Assembly: GCA_017305935.1 (NCBI GenBank)
Contig: JAFKJU010000009.1
Coordinates: forward strand, 124,001 to 188,000
DNA: 64,000 nt
Direction of reading: 5' to 3'
Origin: Hyphomicrobiales bacterium
Lineage (GTDB): Bacteria; Pseudomonadota; Alphaproteobacteria; Rhizobiales; Rhizobiaceae
Shown here: in pieces, positions 9,201 through 16,740 of the stretch
Position numbering within the stretch: position 1 is the stretch's first letter
How the letters are laid out: every line of letters begins with the position of its first letter
Notes under the pieces: model-generated
Databases searched by the model: none
What the model was told of the DNA's origin: nothing
What the model saw: the letters and a program-made list of their open reading frames with translations, nothing else
Translations under genes and position numbers: made by a program

Positions 9201-10302
9201 CGATGGAATAGGTAGGCAGCGGCGCGCCGATGGTCACGGGGCGGTCGGGCGTCAGATAGCCCATCGTGGCGGTGACGGTCGCTTCCGTCGGGCCGTAGGT
9301 GTTGAGGATCTGGCGGCCGGGCTTCGACCAGCGGGTGACGAGATTGTGCGGGCAGGCCTCGCCACCGACCAGGATGGCGCGCAGGCTCGGCACGTCGCTT
9401 TCGATGGAAGAGAGCAGCGTCGGCGAGCAGGCCATGCAGGTGATGGCGTTGGCGCGCAGGAAATCGGCCAGTTCCTCGCCGACCAGCGTCAGCTTGCCCG
9501 GCGCGGGCACGACGGTGGCGCCTGCGGCGAAAGGCACCCAGATCTCTTCCGTCGAGAAATCGAAGGCAATGGTCATGCCCTGATAGACGCGGTCGCCGGG
9601 GCGGTATCCATAGGCGTCAGCCGCGACGCGCACGAAATTGCAGATGCTCTGGTGGCGCACCGCCACGCCCTTCGGCTTGCCGGTGGTGCCCGAGGTATAA
9701 AGAATGTAGCAGATGTCGTCGGTGGAGGCGGCGATATCGAGCGGGGCGCCGGACAGGGCGGCAACCTCGGCACTGGCGCTGTCGATCACCACATGCGGCA
9801 CCGAAAGCCCTGCTGCGCGCTCGGCATAACCGGGCACGGTGACGACCAGCGACACGCCGGCATCCTCGACGATCAGCGCCATGCGCTCCTGTGGGAAGGC
9901 GGGCGCCAGCGGCACGAAGGCGGCCCCGGCCTTCATCACGGCGAGGATGGCGATGTAGGTCTCGGCGGCGCGGTCGAGAAGCAGCGCCACGCGGTCGCCG
10001 GACTTGACGCCGCGTTGCGCGAGCAGCCGGGCGAAACGGTTCGCCTGCGCATCCATCTCGGCATAGGTCCAGTGGCGGGCGCCATCGATGACGGCGGTGG
10101 AGGGGCCGAAGCTCTGCGCAAGCCCCTCGAAGACGCGGGAGAGCCGCTCGCCGGGACGCCCGGCCCTGTCGAAATCCCTGCCTGTCAGCACCGGCGGGTG
10201 CGCGGGAGAGGGGGAGATGTCGTCTGCTGCGCGCCCGATGTCGACCGAGTCGTCGTCGGCCTCGGCAAGAGCGCCCGAATGTGCTGCCGTATCCATTGCC
10301 AT
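6229..10302 (-). CDS. Pls/PosA-family single-module non-ribosomal peptide synthetase with membrane and beta-helix acyltransferase domains
   Basis: A 1357-aa protein. The adenylation domain (about 50-545) has TSGTTGKPKG (203-212), NTYGPTE (334-340), YRTGDLA (424-430) and the C-terminal lysine in SDKVDTRK. AFDFSTEEIW keeps the Asp (248) that usually anchors a substrate alpha-amino group, so an amino acid is likely activated. A carrier domain follows with DDLGANSLLMARF (Ser593). The rest mixes several transmembrane segments with hexapeptide (left-handed beta-helix) repeats, including GREAHVGVGCVLDIDTSIGD. This layout matches the Pls/PosA family, which includes epsilon-poly-lysine synthetase, where the membrane part replaces classical condensation domains. 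The start at 10302 has GGAAAG just upstream; the ATG at 10296 is the alternative. The product is unknown. Confidence 0.88.
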   Translation of the reverse strand: MAMDTAAHSGALAEADDDSVDIGRAADDISPSPAHPPVLTGRDFDRAGRPGERLSRVFEGLAQSFGPSTAVIDGARHWTYAEMDAQANRFARLLAQRGVKSGDRVALLLDRAAETYIAILAVMKAGAAFVPLAPAFPQERMALIVEDAGVSLVVTVPGYAERAAGLSVPHVVIDSASAEVAALSGAPLDIAASTDDICYILYTSGTTGKPKGVAVRHQSICNFVRVAADAYGYRPGDRVYQGMTIAFDFSTEEIWVPFAAGATVVPAPGKLTLVGEELADFLRANAITCMACSPTLLSSIESDVPSLRAILVGGEACPHNLVTRWSKPGRQILNTYGPTEATVTATMGYLTPDRPVTIGAPLPTYSIAILDADEPRLVAPGELGELGIAGIGLAAGYLNREDLTAQKFIHDFIGLPNNPSHRIYRTGDLARINAEGEIEYHGRIDTQVKIRGYRIELGEIEAVLLDQPGIAQAAVTTWEIEPGRVELVGYYALKSGMAAIARADLAGELKRRLPDYMVPSYLEELPALPMTVSDKVDTRKLPKPTSLRLGTERKEVLPSTDDEHFLTDALRDVLKMDDIYVEDHFFDDLGANSLLMARFCARLRTRKEWATASMRDIYLFPTVAGLARHLRGPEEVAEAVEEPMLTHRASSLAYWSCGAAQALFYALYSYVSLWLFNKGLNWVYDALDEPVNLYLRCVALSALTFFGMSGFAVAMKWLLVGRWKPESFPIWGLRYYRFWVVQTLIRTAPVVLFRGSPLYSLYLRLLGARLGRNTAVECRTIPVCTDLISIGANSILRKESMILGYRAEAGYIHTGSITIGREAHVGVGCVLDIDTSIGDRAQLGHASSLQRGQHIPDDAHWHGSPAVPTNADYCKVPSVTLSKTRRILYEAVQLITMFVIVTPFPLLFHSYWQDVSDDYQESIGIVAVGTTITLIGYIAVTMLAALVLPRLFRLVLKPGRTYSLYGFHFWLQSIVEVCTNVRLVNLLFGDSSAIVHYIRALGWNLNEVVQTGSNFGSNQQQDNPLLCEIGTGTMVSDGLFMINVHKSASAFRLEHTKVGERNYFGNNIFYPPDGRTGDNVLLGTKVMVPIDGPIRENVGLLGSPPFEIPRMVKRDKELIQGVSEEDRRARLPHKNRHNLATAAMFLATQWAMLFATLAIWDRALNYYTEWAEVALFTAVVLTAAITIPFYVFMERASLGFGRLKPQMTTIYDVAFWKHERHWKLSDSPITRLFAGTPFRPMILRALGVKVGRRVYDGGANLTERSLVEIGDDATLNENCVIQAHSLEEGAFKSDYIRIGNGCTLGPAAFVHYGVTMGDNSIADLDSFVMKGEVLEPNSVWRGNPAKLHRFVRPVKAA

Positions 10303-10734
10303 GCTTTCCAAAAAAATTCGCCGGGCGGGGCGAATCGCACGCCCGCCGCGCCGGCGCATCGCCGTCTTCGGGCGAGCTTTGATCCTGTCTCTTGGCGGGA
10401 TTGTGACGGAAATCCGCATTGCGCAACCAGGAGGGGGCGAAATTCACGCTTTTATTTGCGCTCGTGCGATTTTGACACAGGCGAGGAATGCCGGCGCGCC
10501 CGGTGCATGGGTCGCCGCATCGAGACGCGACGGCTCGCCGGGCCGGCCGCTCGGGATGCCCGGTCCGCCTGCGGTGACAGCTTCCGGACATCATCCGGCG
10601 AAAATGGCCTCCGACATGTAACTTTGCCGGCGATATTTGCATCCGGCAGTAGTTGTCGTGTTGACAAGTTTTATAAGGAAAGCTCTACTGTCTTCTATTC
10701 TATAGGCGCATGAACGGTGTCGATGGAGGGCGAC
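10303..10734. other. 432-bp divergent intergenic region between the NRPS and the glycoconjugate operon
   Basis: No convincing gene is seen. It must hold promoters in both directions. The plus-strand signals are close to the right end and are listed separately. Possible readings on either strand here have no ribosome-binding site or recognisable domain. Confidence 0.6.
10653..10689 (+). promoter_or_regulatory. Probable sigma70-type promoter with overlapping inverted repeat
   Basis: A perfect -35 hexamer TTGACA (10661-10666) is followed after 17 bp by TCTACT (10684-10689), four of six matches to a -10 box. The -35 overlaps the inverted repeat TTGTC (10653-10657) / GACAA (10663-10667), which could be an operator. 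It lies 46 bp upstream of the small lipoprotein start and would drive the following plus-strand operon. Confidence 0.5.
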
Positions 10735-10932
10735 GTGACGAAGTATCTCACCGCGAAATGGGGCGCCCTTGCGGCGCTGGTCTCCTCGTCCTTTCTCCTG
10801 CACGGCTGTCAGACCGAGGCCGGTCGGCCGACCATTTGTGCCTCCGGCAGCCAATCCGCCCAATGCAAGGTTTCGAAGAAGAATTCTGCTGCGGCTCATG
10901 CAATGCATAGAGCTTCCGCCCGTCATTACTGA
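10735..10932 (+). CDS. Small putative lipoprotein
   Basis: A 65-aa protein of unknown function. The N-terminus is VTKYLTAKWG followed by a hydrophobic stretch ALAALVSSSFLLHGC, which reads as a lipoprotein signal with the lipobox LHGC; the mature part is short and polar and contains two further cysteines. The GTG at 10735 is preferred because GGAGGG (10725-10730) sits at ideal distance; GTG 10717 and ATG 10723 are upstream alternatives. It ends 7 bp before the heparinase-like gene, so it is the first gene of that operon. The low complexity of the mature part leaves some doubt that it is a real protein. Confidence 0.5.
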   Translation: MTKYLTAKWGALAALVSSSFLLHGCQTEAGRPTICASGSQSAQCKVSKKNSAAAHAMHRASARHY

Positions 10933-10939
10933 TCCTTGA

Positions 10940-12811
10940 ATGCTGACGATCGACGTCGAAACGCTCCGCGCCACCGCAGCGGGTTCCGATTTCGCGCGCG
11001 GTGTTGCGACCCATGTGCTGGCCGCGTGCGAAGACATTCACCGGACGCCGTTGATCTCGATCGAGAAGGAGGCCGGGCGCGATGTGATGCTGCCGACCGC
11101 GCGACGGTTGTTTTCGCGGGTGACCACGCTTGCCATCAGCGATTGCCTGGCAGGCGGCATGAAGAACCGATTGCGCGGCGGGCGGGAGATCCTGGCCGCC
11201 GCCGGCTTTCCCGACTGGAATCCCGGCCATTTTCTCGATGCGGCGGAGATGATGACCGCCGTGGCGCTGGGATATGGCTGGTTCGGTGCGGTCATGACGG
11301 CTGCCGACCGAGAGAGGGTGCGCGAGGCGCTCATCGACAAGGGTCTGCGGCCCGGCCTTGCCGCCATCGAGGCCGACGCCTTCTGGGTGACGGCGCGGCA
11401 CAACTGGAACACCGTCTGCTGCGGGGGGATGATTGTCGCGGCGCTGGCCTTGCGGCGGGAAGCGCCGGCGCTGTGCGACACCGTTCTGGACCACTGCCGA
11501 CCGGCCATGGCGGCCGGGCTTTCGGCCTATGGCACGGATGGCGGCTATCCCGAGGGACCATCCTATTGGGAATTCGCCACGCGTTATGCCGCGCTCGCCC
11601 ATGCCGCGCTGCTGGAGGCCGGCCTGATCGAGCAAGTGCCACCGGCCCTGGCGCGAAGCTGGCGCTTTTCCCGCGACATGACCGCGCCCTCGGGCGAAGT
11701 CTTCGATTGCGGCGATACCGATGCGCGGGTGCCGCGCTCGCCGGTGCTCGGCTGGCTGGCGCGCATTTCCGGCGATGTCGAGGCTGCCGCCTGGCAAGGC
11801 GTGGCGCCGGGCGAGCCCTCCGCCCTCGATCTTCTCTGGTGCGGCGCCGACGCCGCTCCCAAGGGAATGCCGTCCTTGGCTTCTTCCCCTTCTCCCCTTG
11901 GAGGAGAAGGTCCGGGCAACGGGATGAGGGGGGTGCCGCAGGCACAAAATTCCGGGAATTCGCTCGTCTCATCCGGCCTCTCATGCCGGGAAGGCGAACC
12001 ACGGATTTCACCTGCCCTGCGGCCAAATGAGGGAAGAAGGGAAAGTGGGAAGACGGCCTACCCCGAGACGGGTGCTGCGCCGTATGTCCACGCTTATGAA
12101 CCGGCTGGCATGTCGGTGTTGCGCTGCGGCCGGGGCTGGGCGGGTCTCAAGGGCGGGGGCAACGCGGCCAACCATGCCCATCTCGATCTCGGCGTCTTCC
12201 TCTATGAAATCGACGGCATCCGCTTTGCCAGCGATCTCGGGCGCGAAAACTATGCCGTACCGGGATATTTCGACCCGAAAAGACGCTTCTCCTATTTTCG
12301 CACCCGGACGGAAGCGCATGGCACGCTGCGGTTCGGCGAGCGCGAGCAAACGCTGGCGATGCGCGGTCGCCTGCTCGGCACGGCGGCGCGACCGGAAAGG
12401 CTTGGCGTCGCCTATGCGCTGGAGGATGCCGGCGGCGTGGCCTGGCGGCGCGGGCTGCAATTGCGCGACGACGGCCGGCTGGCGGTCGTCGACGAGGTGG
12501 AGGCGCGGGTGCGCCTCACATGGCAGGTCTATACCCTGGCGCAGGTGACGATTGCCGGGCGGAAGGCGATGTTGCGGCGCGGCGGCGTCAGCGTGTCGGC
12601 CGCCATCGTCGAACCGGAGGAGGAGGCGTGGCATTCAGCACCCGCCTGCTCGCCGCCGGGTGAAAGCGATAATTCCGCCTACACCCGATTGTGGTTCGAG
12701 ACGCAGCATCCGGGCCGGCTGCGGGTGGATTTTTTGCCCGAGGGGGCGGGGGAGGCGGGCGCCATCGCGCCCATCGCCGAATGGGGGCTTTCGATGCCGG
12801 CGGGAGGATAA
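10940..12811 (+). CDS. Heparinase II/III-family protein with an in-frame repeat insertion
   Basis: A 623-aa protein. The N-terminal half is an alpha/alpha-toroid lyase-like domain (RHNWNTVCCGG, TDGGYPEGPSYWEFATRY). The C-terminal half is a heparinase II/III beta-sheet domain with GGGNAANHAHLDLGVFLYE, containing the conserved Asn-His-x-His-x-Asp of the family. The family cleaves uronic-acid polysaccharides by beta-elimination, or acts in capsule or exopolysaccharide gene clusters. Residues about 311-372 form a low-complexity insert (SSPSPLGGEGPGNGMRG to GRRESGK) that coincides with a palindromic repeat in the DNA and is not expected in the fold. No signal peptide is obvious. TAA at 12809-12811 is followed after 4 bp by the next start. 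Confidence 0.78.
   Translation: MLTIDVETLRATAAGSDFARGVATHVLAACEDIHRTPLISIEKEAGRDVMLPTARRLFSRVTTLAISDCLAGGMKNRLRGGREILAAAGFPDWNPGHFLDAAEMMTAVALGYGWFGAVMTAADRERVREALIDKGLRPGLAAIEADAFWVTARHNWNTVCCGGMIVAALALRREAPALCDTVLDHCRPAMAAGLSAYGTDGGYPEGPSYWEFATRYAALAHAALLEAGLIEQVPPALARSWRFSRDMTAPSGEVFDCGDTDARVPRSPVLGWLARISGDVEAAAWQGVAPGEPSALDLLWCGADAAPKGMPSLASSPSPLGGEGPGNGMRGVPQAQNSGNSLVSSGLSCREGEPRISPALRPNEGRRESGKTAYPETGAAPYVHAYEPAGMSVLRCGRGWAGLKGGGNAANHAHLDLGVFLYEIDGIRFASDLGRENYAVPGYFDPKRRFSYFRTRTEAHGTLRFGEREQTLAMRGRLLGTAARPERLGVAYALEDAGGVAWRRGLQLRDDGRLAVVDEVEARVRLTWQVYTLAQVTIAGRKAMLRRGGVSVSAAIVEPEEEAWHSAPACSPPGESDNSAYTRLWFETQHPGRLRVDFLPEGAGEAGAIAPIAEWGLSMPAGG
11886..12052. repeat. Copy 1 of the CCTTCTCC/GGAGAAGG palindromic repeat, inside a coding region
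   Basis: The left end is a hairpin, CCTTCTCC (11888-11895) and GGAGAAGG (11903-11910), followed by GGGATGAGGGGG. The right part holds the reverse-oriented equivalents CTCATCCGGCC and GAGGGAAGAAGGG. The unit is about 165 bp and lies wholly within the heparinase-like gene without a stop codon. It shares its ends with the copy at 31618-31772. Boundaries are approximate. Confidence 0.7.
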
Positions 12812-12815
12812 GGCG

Positions 12816-13253
12816 ATGAAGCTTTTCGATTGGATCGCGGAGCGGCGGCGCGGCAAACCGCCGCCGGAGGGGGAAGCGCCGCCGACCCTGCATATCTATG
12901 CCTCGCAGCCGGCGGTCACCGCCATGCTGGTGACGCTGATCGGCGTCGAGGAGGCCCATATCGACGGCATCATCACCGCGACCACGGCGAAATTCGGCAG
13001 CAGACATCGCATCGTCTATGTCACCGACAGCCTCGATTTCATGCGGTTCCGCCATCGCAACGCCCTTTTCGAATATCTGCCCTCGATCCTGGAGCAGACC
13101 CTGCACGCCGCCGAAATGCCGTGGGATTCCTACATGGCACGGCGCTGGCAATTGCTGCTCTCCAAATGGAAGCCGCTGCATATCGTCAGCTACGGTCAGA
13201 ATATCGATACTTTCCTGGCGGCCGCGCCGCGACTGGCGACGGGTGGCGGATGA
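12816..13253 (+). CDS. Conserved hypothetical protein of a glycosyltransferase operon
   Basis: A 145-aa protein starting MKLFDWIAERRRGKPP with GGAGG (12803-12807) upstream. I do not recognise a family. It appears soluble, without signal peptide or membrane segment. The central part alternates beta strands and helices (TLHIYASQPAVTAMLVTLIG, HRIVYVTDSLDFMRFRHRN), and the end reads WKPLHIVSYGQNIDTFLAAA, which resembles half of a GT-B or nucleotide-binding fold. Its stop overlaps the next start as ATGA at 13250, so the products are probably made in equal amounts and may work as one complex. It could be a partial glycosyltransferase or an accessory subunit of the enzyme that follows. Confidence 0.72.
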   Translation: MKLFDWIAERRRGKPPPEGEAPPTLHIYASQPAVTAMLVTLIGVEEAHIDGIITATTAKFGSRHRIVYVTDSLDFMRFRHRNALFEYLPSILEQTLHAAEMPWDSYMARRWQLLLSKWKPLHIVSYGQNIDTFLAAAPRLATGGG

Positions 13254-15469
13254 GCCTTGTCCTCGATATCGTCTTCGTCGCCGATGTCCGTTTCGAAGGC
13301 GGCACCTCCACGGCATTGGCAACCGAAATCATCGCTGCCGCCCGCGCCGGCCTGCGCACCGGGCTGCTGGCGGTCAAGGGGCCGCTGCTTGGCCTGCCTT
13401 TTCCCATGCATCCCGATCTGCGTCGGCTGATCGACCACGGTTTTACCGAACGCATCGACCCTGACATGCCGGTCAGGGCCGGCATGGTGCAGATCCACCA
13501 TCCGACGATCATCGAGAACCGGCCGGACCGGCGCATCGCCATCACCTGCGACGTGCTGCTGATCGTGCTGCACCATCCGCTCTACGACGCCGCCAAACGC
13601 AGGCAATACGATCTCGAGCGCGTGGTGCGCCATGCGCAGGAGGCTTTCGGACGCCAACCGGTGCTCGCCCCCGTCAGCTCCGTCGTTCGCCACAGCCTGA
13701 CCTGGACGCTGCCGCCTGACACCTCCGTGCTGGAAGAGGATTGGCCGAACCTGATCGACACCGACGACTGGCCGCGCCGGCCGGATCACCCGGTGGGTTC
13801 TCCCATCGTCATCGGCCGCCATTCGCGCCCCGATCCGCTGAAATGGCCGTCGCGCGAGGAGGTGGGGCAGGTCTATCCGGTCGATGGCAAGCGTTATCGC
13901 ATCCGTATCCTCGGCGCCGGCGATTATCTCGCGGCGAAATACGGCACGGTGCCGCACAATTGGGACATGCTGCCCTTCGCCTGGGAGGGCATCGCCGATT
14001 TCCTGGCGACGCTGGATTTTTACGTCTATTTCCACGATCCCGCCTGGTCGGAAGCGTTTGGGCGCACGATCCTGGAGGCGCTGGCCGTCGGGCTGGTGGT
14101 GATCCTGCCGCCGCATTTCGAGCCGCTGTTCGGGGAGGCCGCGGTCTATACCGTCTCGGCCCATGTCGAGCGGGTCATCAACCGCTTCATCGACGATCCT
14201 GCGTTGTTTCGCGAGCAGGGGGAGCGGGCGCGAAAATTCGTCGAGACGCAGCATGGCGCCAGCCTTTATTCCGGCCGCATCGCGCGGGTGATGGCGCTGC
14301 TGGCGGAAACGCCCGTGCATGACGAGGCCCCGGTTCGGCCCGTGCCGCCGCTGCCTATGCGCAATGTGCTGTTCATGTCGTCGAACGGCATCGGCGTCGG
14401 CCATGTGGCGCAGCAGCTCGCCATCGCCAAGCGGCTGCCATTGCGCCTGAAACCGGTCTTCGCCACCATGTCCTATTCGATGCGGGCGGCGGTGGAGGCA
14501 GGATACCAGGCGCATTTCCTGCCGCATCACCGTATCCTCGACGCCACGCCCGACGACTGGAACGATGCGCTGGCGGAAGAGGTGTTCGAGTTGATCGCCC
14601 ATCTCAACCCTGCCGTCTTCGCCTATGATGCGACGGCCGTGTTCGAAGGGGTGACGCGGGCGCTGGAGATGTTTCCCGGCCTGTTCAAGGTCTGGGTGCG
14701 GCGACCGCTCTGGCGCGAAAGCCATGCGGTCTTCCTGCAATTTGCCGATTGTTTCGATGCCATTGTCGAGCCTGGGGAACTCGCCGAGGATTTCGACCAC
14801 GGGCCGACGGAAGCGTTCCGCAAGGAGGTGCTGCTGGTGCCACCGGTTCTGCATCTCGATCCCGCGGAGCGGATGCGGCGCGAGGATGCGCGCGCCGCCC
14901 TCGACATCCCCGAGGATGCGCTGGTGGTTGCCGTGCAGCTCGGCTCCGGCGCCAATTTCGACATGACCGGCGTTCGCCGCCGGCTGATCGCGGAAGTCTT
15001 GCGCCATCCGCAGACGCTGGTGCTGGAAATCCGCTCGCCGATCGCGGCGGAAGCGGAAACGGCGGAGACGCTCGGCGAGCGCCACCGCCTCGTGTCGCTG
15101 TTCCCGAGTTTTCGCTACAGCCGCGCTTTCGACGCGGCGATTTCGGCCGCCGGCTACAATGCCTTCCACGAGCAGGTGCTGGGCGGCATCCCGACGCTGT
15201 TCGTGCCCAACGAGGCTGACGAGATGGACCTGCAGGTCAAGCGTGCCCGCTGGGCGGAGCTGACCGGTCATGGCTGGCTGCTGCGCCGCGATTTCGACCT
15301 GTCGCTTGCGCCCCGGCATATCGAACGGCTGCTCGATCCGGCCGAGCGCGCGACTATCGCAAAACGCTGCGCCGCCATCGCATGGGAAAACGGCGCCACC
15401 GAAATCGCCCGCTATCTCGAAGACCATGCCAGGCTGGTGCGCACCGACCGGGATGTGACCAGGCCATGA
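13250..15469 (+). CDS. Two-domain glycosyltransferase (GT4-like plus MurG/GT28-like halves)
   Basis: A 739-aa protein that looks like two GT-B enzymes fused. Residues about 1-350 start with a nucleotide-sugar-type fold (IVFVADVRFEGGTSTALATE) and contain the GT4 donor-site segment EAFGRTILEALAVGLVV (EX7E-like). From about residue 370 a second domain begins with VLFMSSNGIGVGHVAQQLAI, the glycine-rich acceptor loop of MurG/GT28-like enzymes, and ends with the donor-side motif AAGYNAFHEQVLGGIPTLFVP. It probably adds two sugars in sequence to a lipid-, peptide- or polysaccharide acceptor. No membrane segment is seen. It overlaps both neighbours by 4 bp. Confidence 0.78.
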   Translation: MSLVLDIVFVADVRFEGGTSTALATEIIAAARAGLRTGLLAVKGPLLGLPFPMHPDLRRLIDHGFTERIDPDMPVRAGMVQIHHPTIIENRPDRRIAITCDVLLIVLHHPLYDAAKRRQYDLERVVRHAQEAFGRQPVLAPVSSVVRHSLTWTLPPDTSVLEEDWPNLIDTDDWPRRPDHPVGSPIVIGRHSRPDPLKWPSREEVGQVYPVDGKRYRIRILGAGDYLAAKYGTVPHNWDMLPFAWEGIADFLATLDFYVYFHDPAWSEAFGRTILEALAVGLVVILPPHFEPLFGEAAVYTVSAHVERVINRFIDDPALFREQGERARKFVETQHGASLYSGRIARVMALLAETPVHDEAPVRPVPPLPMRNVLFMSSNGIGVGHVAQQLAIAKRLPLRLKPVFATMSYSMRAAVEAGYQAHFLPHHRILDATPDDWNDALAEEVFELIAHLNPAVFAYDATAVFEGVTRALEMFPGLFKVWVRRPLWRESHAVFLQFADCFDAIVEPGELAEDFDHGPTEAFRKEVLLVPPVLHLDPAERMRREDARAALDIPEDALVVAVQLGSGANFDMTGVRRRLIAEVLRHPQTLVLEIRSPIAAEAETAETLGERHRLVSLFPSFRYSRAFDAAISAAGYNAFHEQVLGGIPTLFVPNEADEMDLQVKRARWAELTGHGWLLRRDFDLSLAPRHIERLLDPAERATIAKRCAAIAWENGATEIARYLEDHARLVRTDRDVTRP

Positions 15470-16608
15470 CGGGCGAAACCCCCATCCGCTCGTTGCGCGA
15501 CGACGCCCTGTTCGTTTCCGCCAACGGCATCGGCCAGGGACATCTGACGCGGCAACTGGCCGTGGCGCGCCGCCTGCCGACGGGCGTGACCGCCGCCTTC
15601 CTGACCATGAGCTACAGCGCCTCCATCGTCCGCGATCTCGGTTTTGCCGTGCATGTCCTGCCGCATCATCATCTGACGGGCGAGGCGCCGGACGTCTGGA
15701 ATGCGCGGCTGGCCGAGGAGATCGAACTGCTGCTCGATGCCCGCGCCAGCCGCACGCTGATCTATGACGTCAATTTCGTCTTCGATGGCGTCATCGAGGT
15801 GTTGCGAAGACGGCGCGACCTGCGCTCGGTCTGGATCCGCCGCGCCATGTGGCCGCAGCACCACGCCGCCTATCTCGGCGCCGGCGTGCATTTTTCAGAG
15901 ATCGTCGAACCCGGCGAATTCGCCGAAAGCTATGACAACGGCCCGACGGTTCTGGCACGCGAGCGGGTGACGGCTGTTTCGCCGGTGCTGCTGCTCGATC
16001 CCGACGAACGCATGGAGCGCGAGGCGGCCCGCGCCGCGCTCGGCCTACCGCCCGAGGCGACCATCGTGCTGCTCGACATCGCCCGTGCCTCCAGCCAGGC
16101 GCTTTCGGAACGGCACCGGCAGATCGACGCGTTGCTCTCGCAGCATGGCGTTCATGCGGTGGAGTTGAATTCGGCCTTAGCGGCCGCCGCGGAGCGCACC
16201 AGCCACCGCCCTGGCCATAGCCGGTTGACGCTCTATCCGGCCTATCGCTTCAGCCGCGCCTTCGATGCGATGATCGTCCGCGCCAGCTACAACACTTTCC
16301 ACGAGAACATCGCAGGCGCCGTCCCGACGCTGTTCGTGCCCGACGAGGCGGTGGACATGGACCGGCAGGTGGACAGGGCTCGTTTCGCGGCGGATAATGG
16401 GCTTGGCCTGCTCTGCCGCCTCGATGCGCCGGAAGCAGATATGCGGGCGGCAGTCGCGACGCTGCTTGATACGGATGCACGGGCGCGGTTGACGGCGGCT
16501 TGCGCGGCCTTTGTCGCCGAGCGCGGCGGGTGGCAAAATGGCGCAGATGATGTCGCGGGCATGATCATGCCGCCGTCAGTGCAGGAGCGTCTGCGGCCCG
16601 TGAAATGA
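15466..16608 (+). CDS. MurG/GT28-like glycosyltransferase, paralogue of the preceding C-terminal domain
   Basis: A 380-aa GT-B enzyme. The acceptor loop FVSANGIGQGHLTRQLAVAR (near residue 16) and the donor-site segment RASYNTFHENIAGAVPTLFV match the second domain of the neighbouring fusion protein nearly motif for motif (ANGIGQGH versus SNGIGVGH; VEPGEFAESYDNGPT versus VEPGELAEDFDHGPT). It therefore arose by duplication of that half. The start ATG at 15466 overlaps the upstream stop by 4 bp. The two enzymes probably transfer similar sugars to successive positions. Confidence 0.8.
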   Translation: MTGETPIRSLRDDALFVSANGIGQGHLTRQLAVARRLPTGVTAAFLTMSYSASIVRDLGFAVHVLPHHHLTGEAPDVWNARLAEEIELLLDARASRTLIYDVNFVFDGVIEVLRRRRDLRSVWIRRAMWPQHHAAYLGAGVHFSEIVEPGEFAESYDNGPTVLARERVTAVSPVLLLDPDERMEREAARAALGLPPEATIVLLDIARASSQALSERHRQIDALLSQHGVHAVELNSALAAAAERTSHRPGHSRLTLYPAYRFSRAFDAMIVRASYNTFHENIAGAVPTLFVPDEAVDMDRQVDRARFAADNGLGLLCRLDAPEADMRAAVATLLDTDARARLTAACAAFVAERGGWQNGADDVAGMIMPPSVQERLRPVK

Positions 16609-16619
16609 AGCCCTGCCGA

Positions 16620-16650
16620 AAACCCCTTCTCTCCTTGGGGGCGAAGGGGG
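16620..16650. repeat. Copy 2 of the CCTTCTCC/GGAGAAGG repeat (degenerate hairpin)
   Basis: AAACCCCTTCTCTCC facing GGGGGCGAAGGGGG, an imperfect version of the repeat arms, in the 132-bp gap between the glycosyltransferase and radical SAM genes. It may form a hairpin and partly terminate or stabilise the upstream mRNA. Confidence 0.6.
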
Positions 16651-16740
16651 AACGGCGTCTTAAATCGATTTGCGACTGTCCTGCCGTTGGGAGGGAGGTT
16701 GCTGCATCGATGTCTGGAACAGGAGGCGTAGAAAAGATAC

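Noticed and set aside
6010-10713. A 1567-codon plus-strand frame opposite the NRPS
   Set aside because: Antisense shadow of a gene with all adenylation and carrier motifs; no ribosome-binding site or domain.
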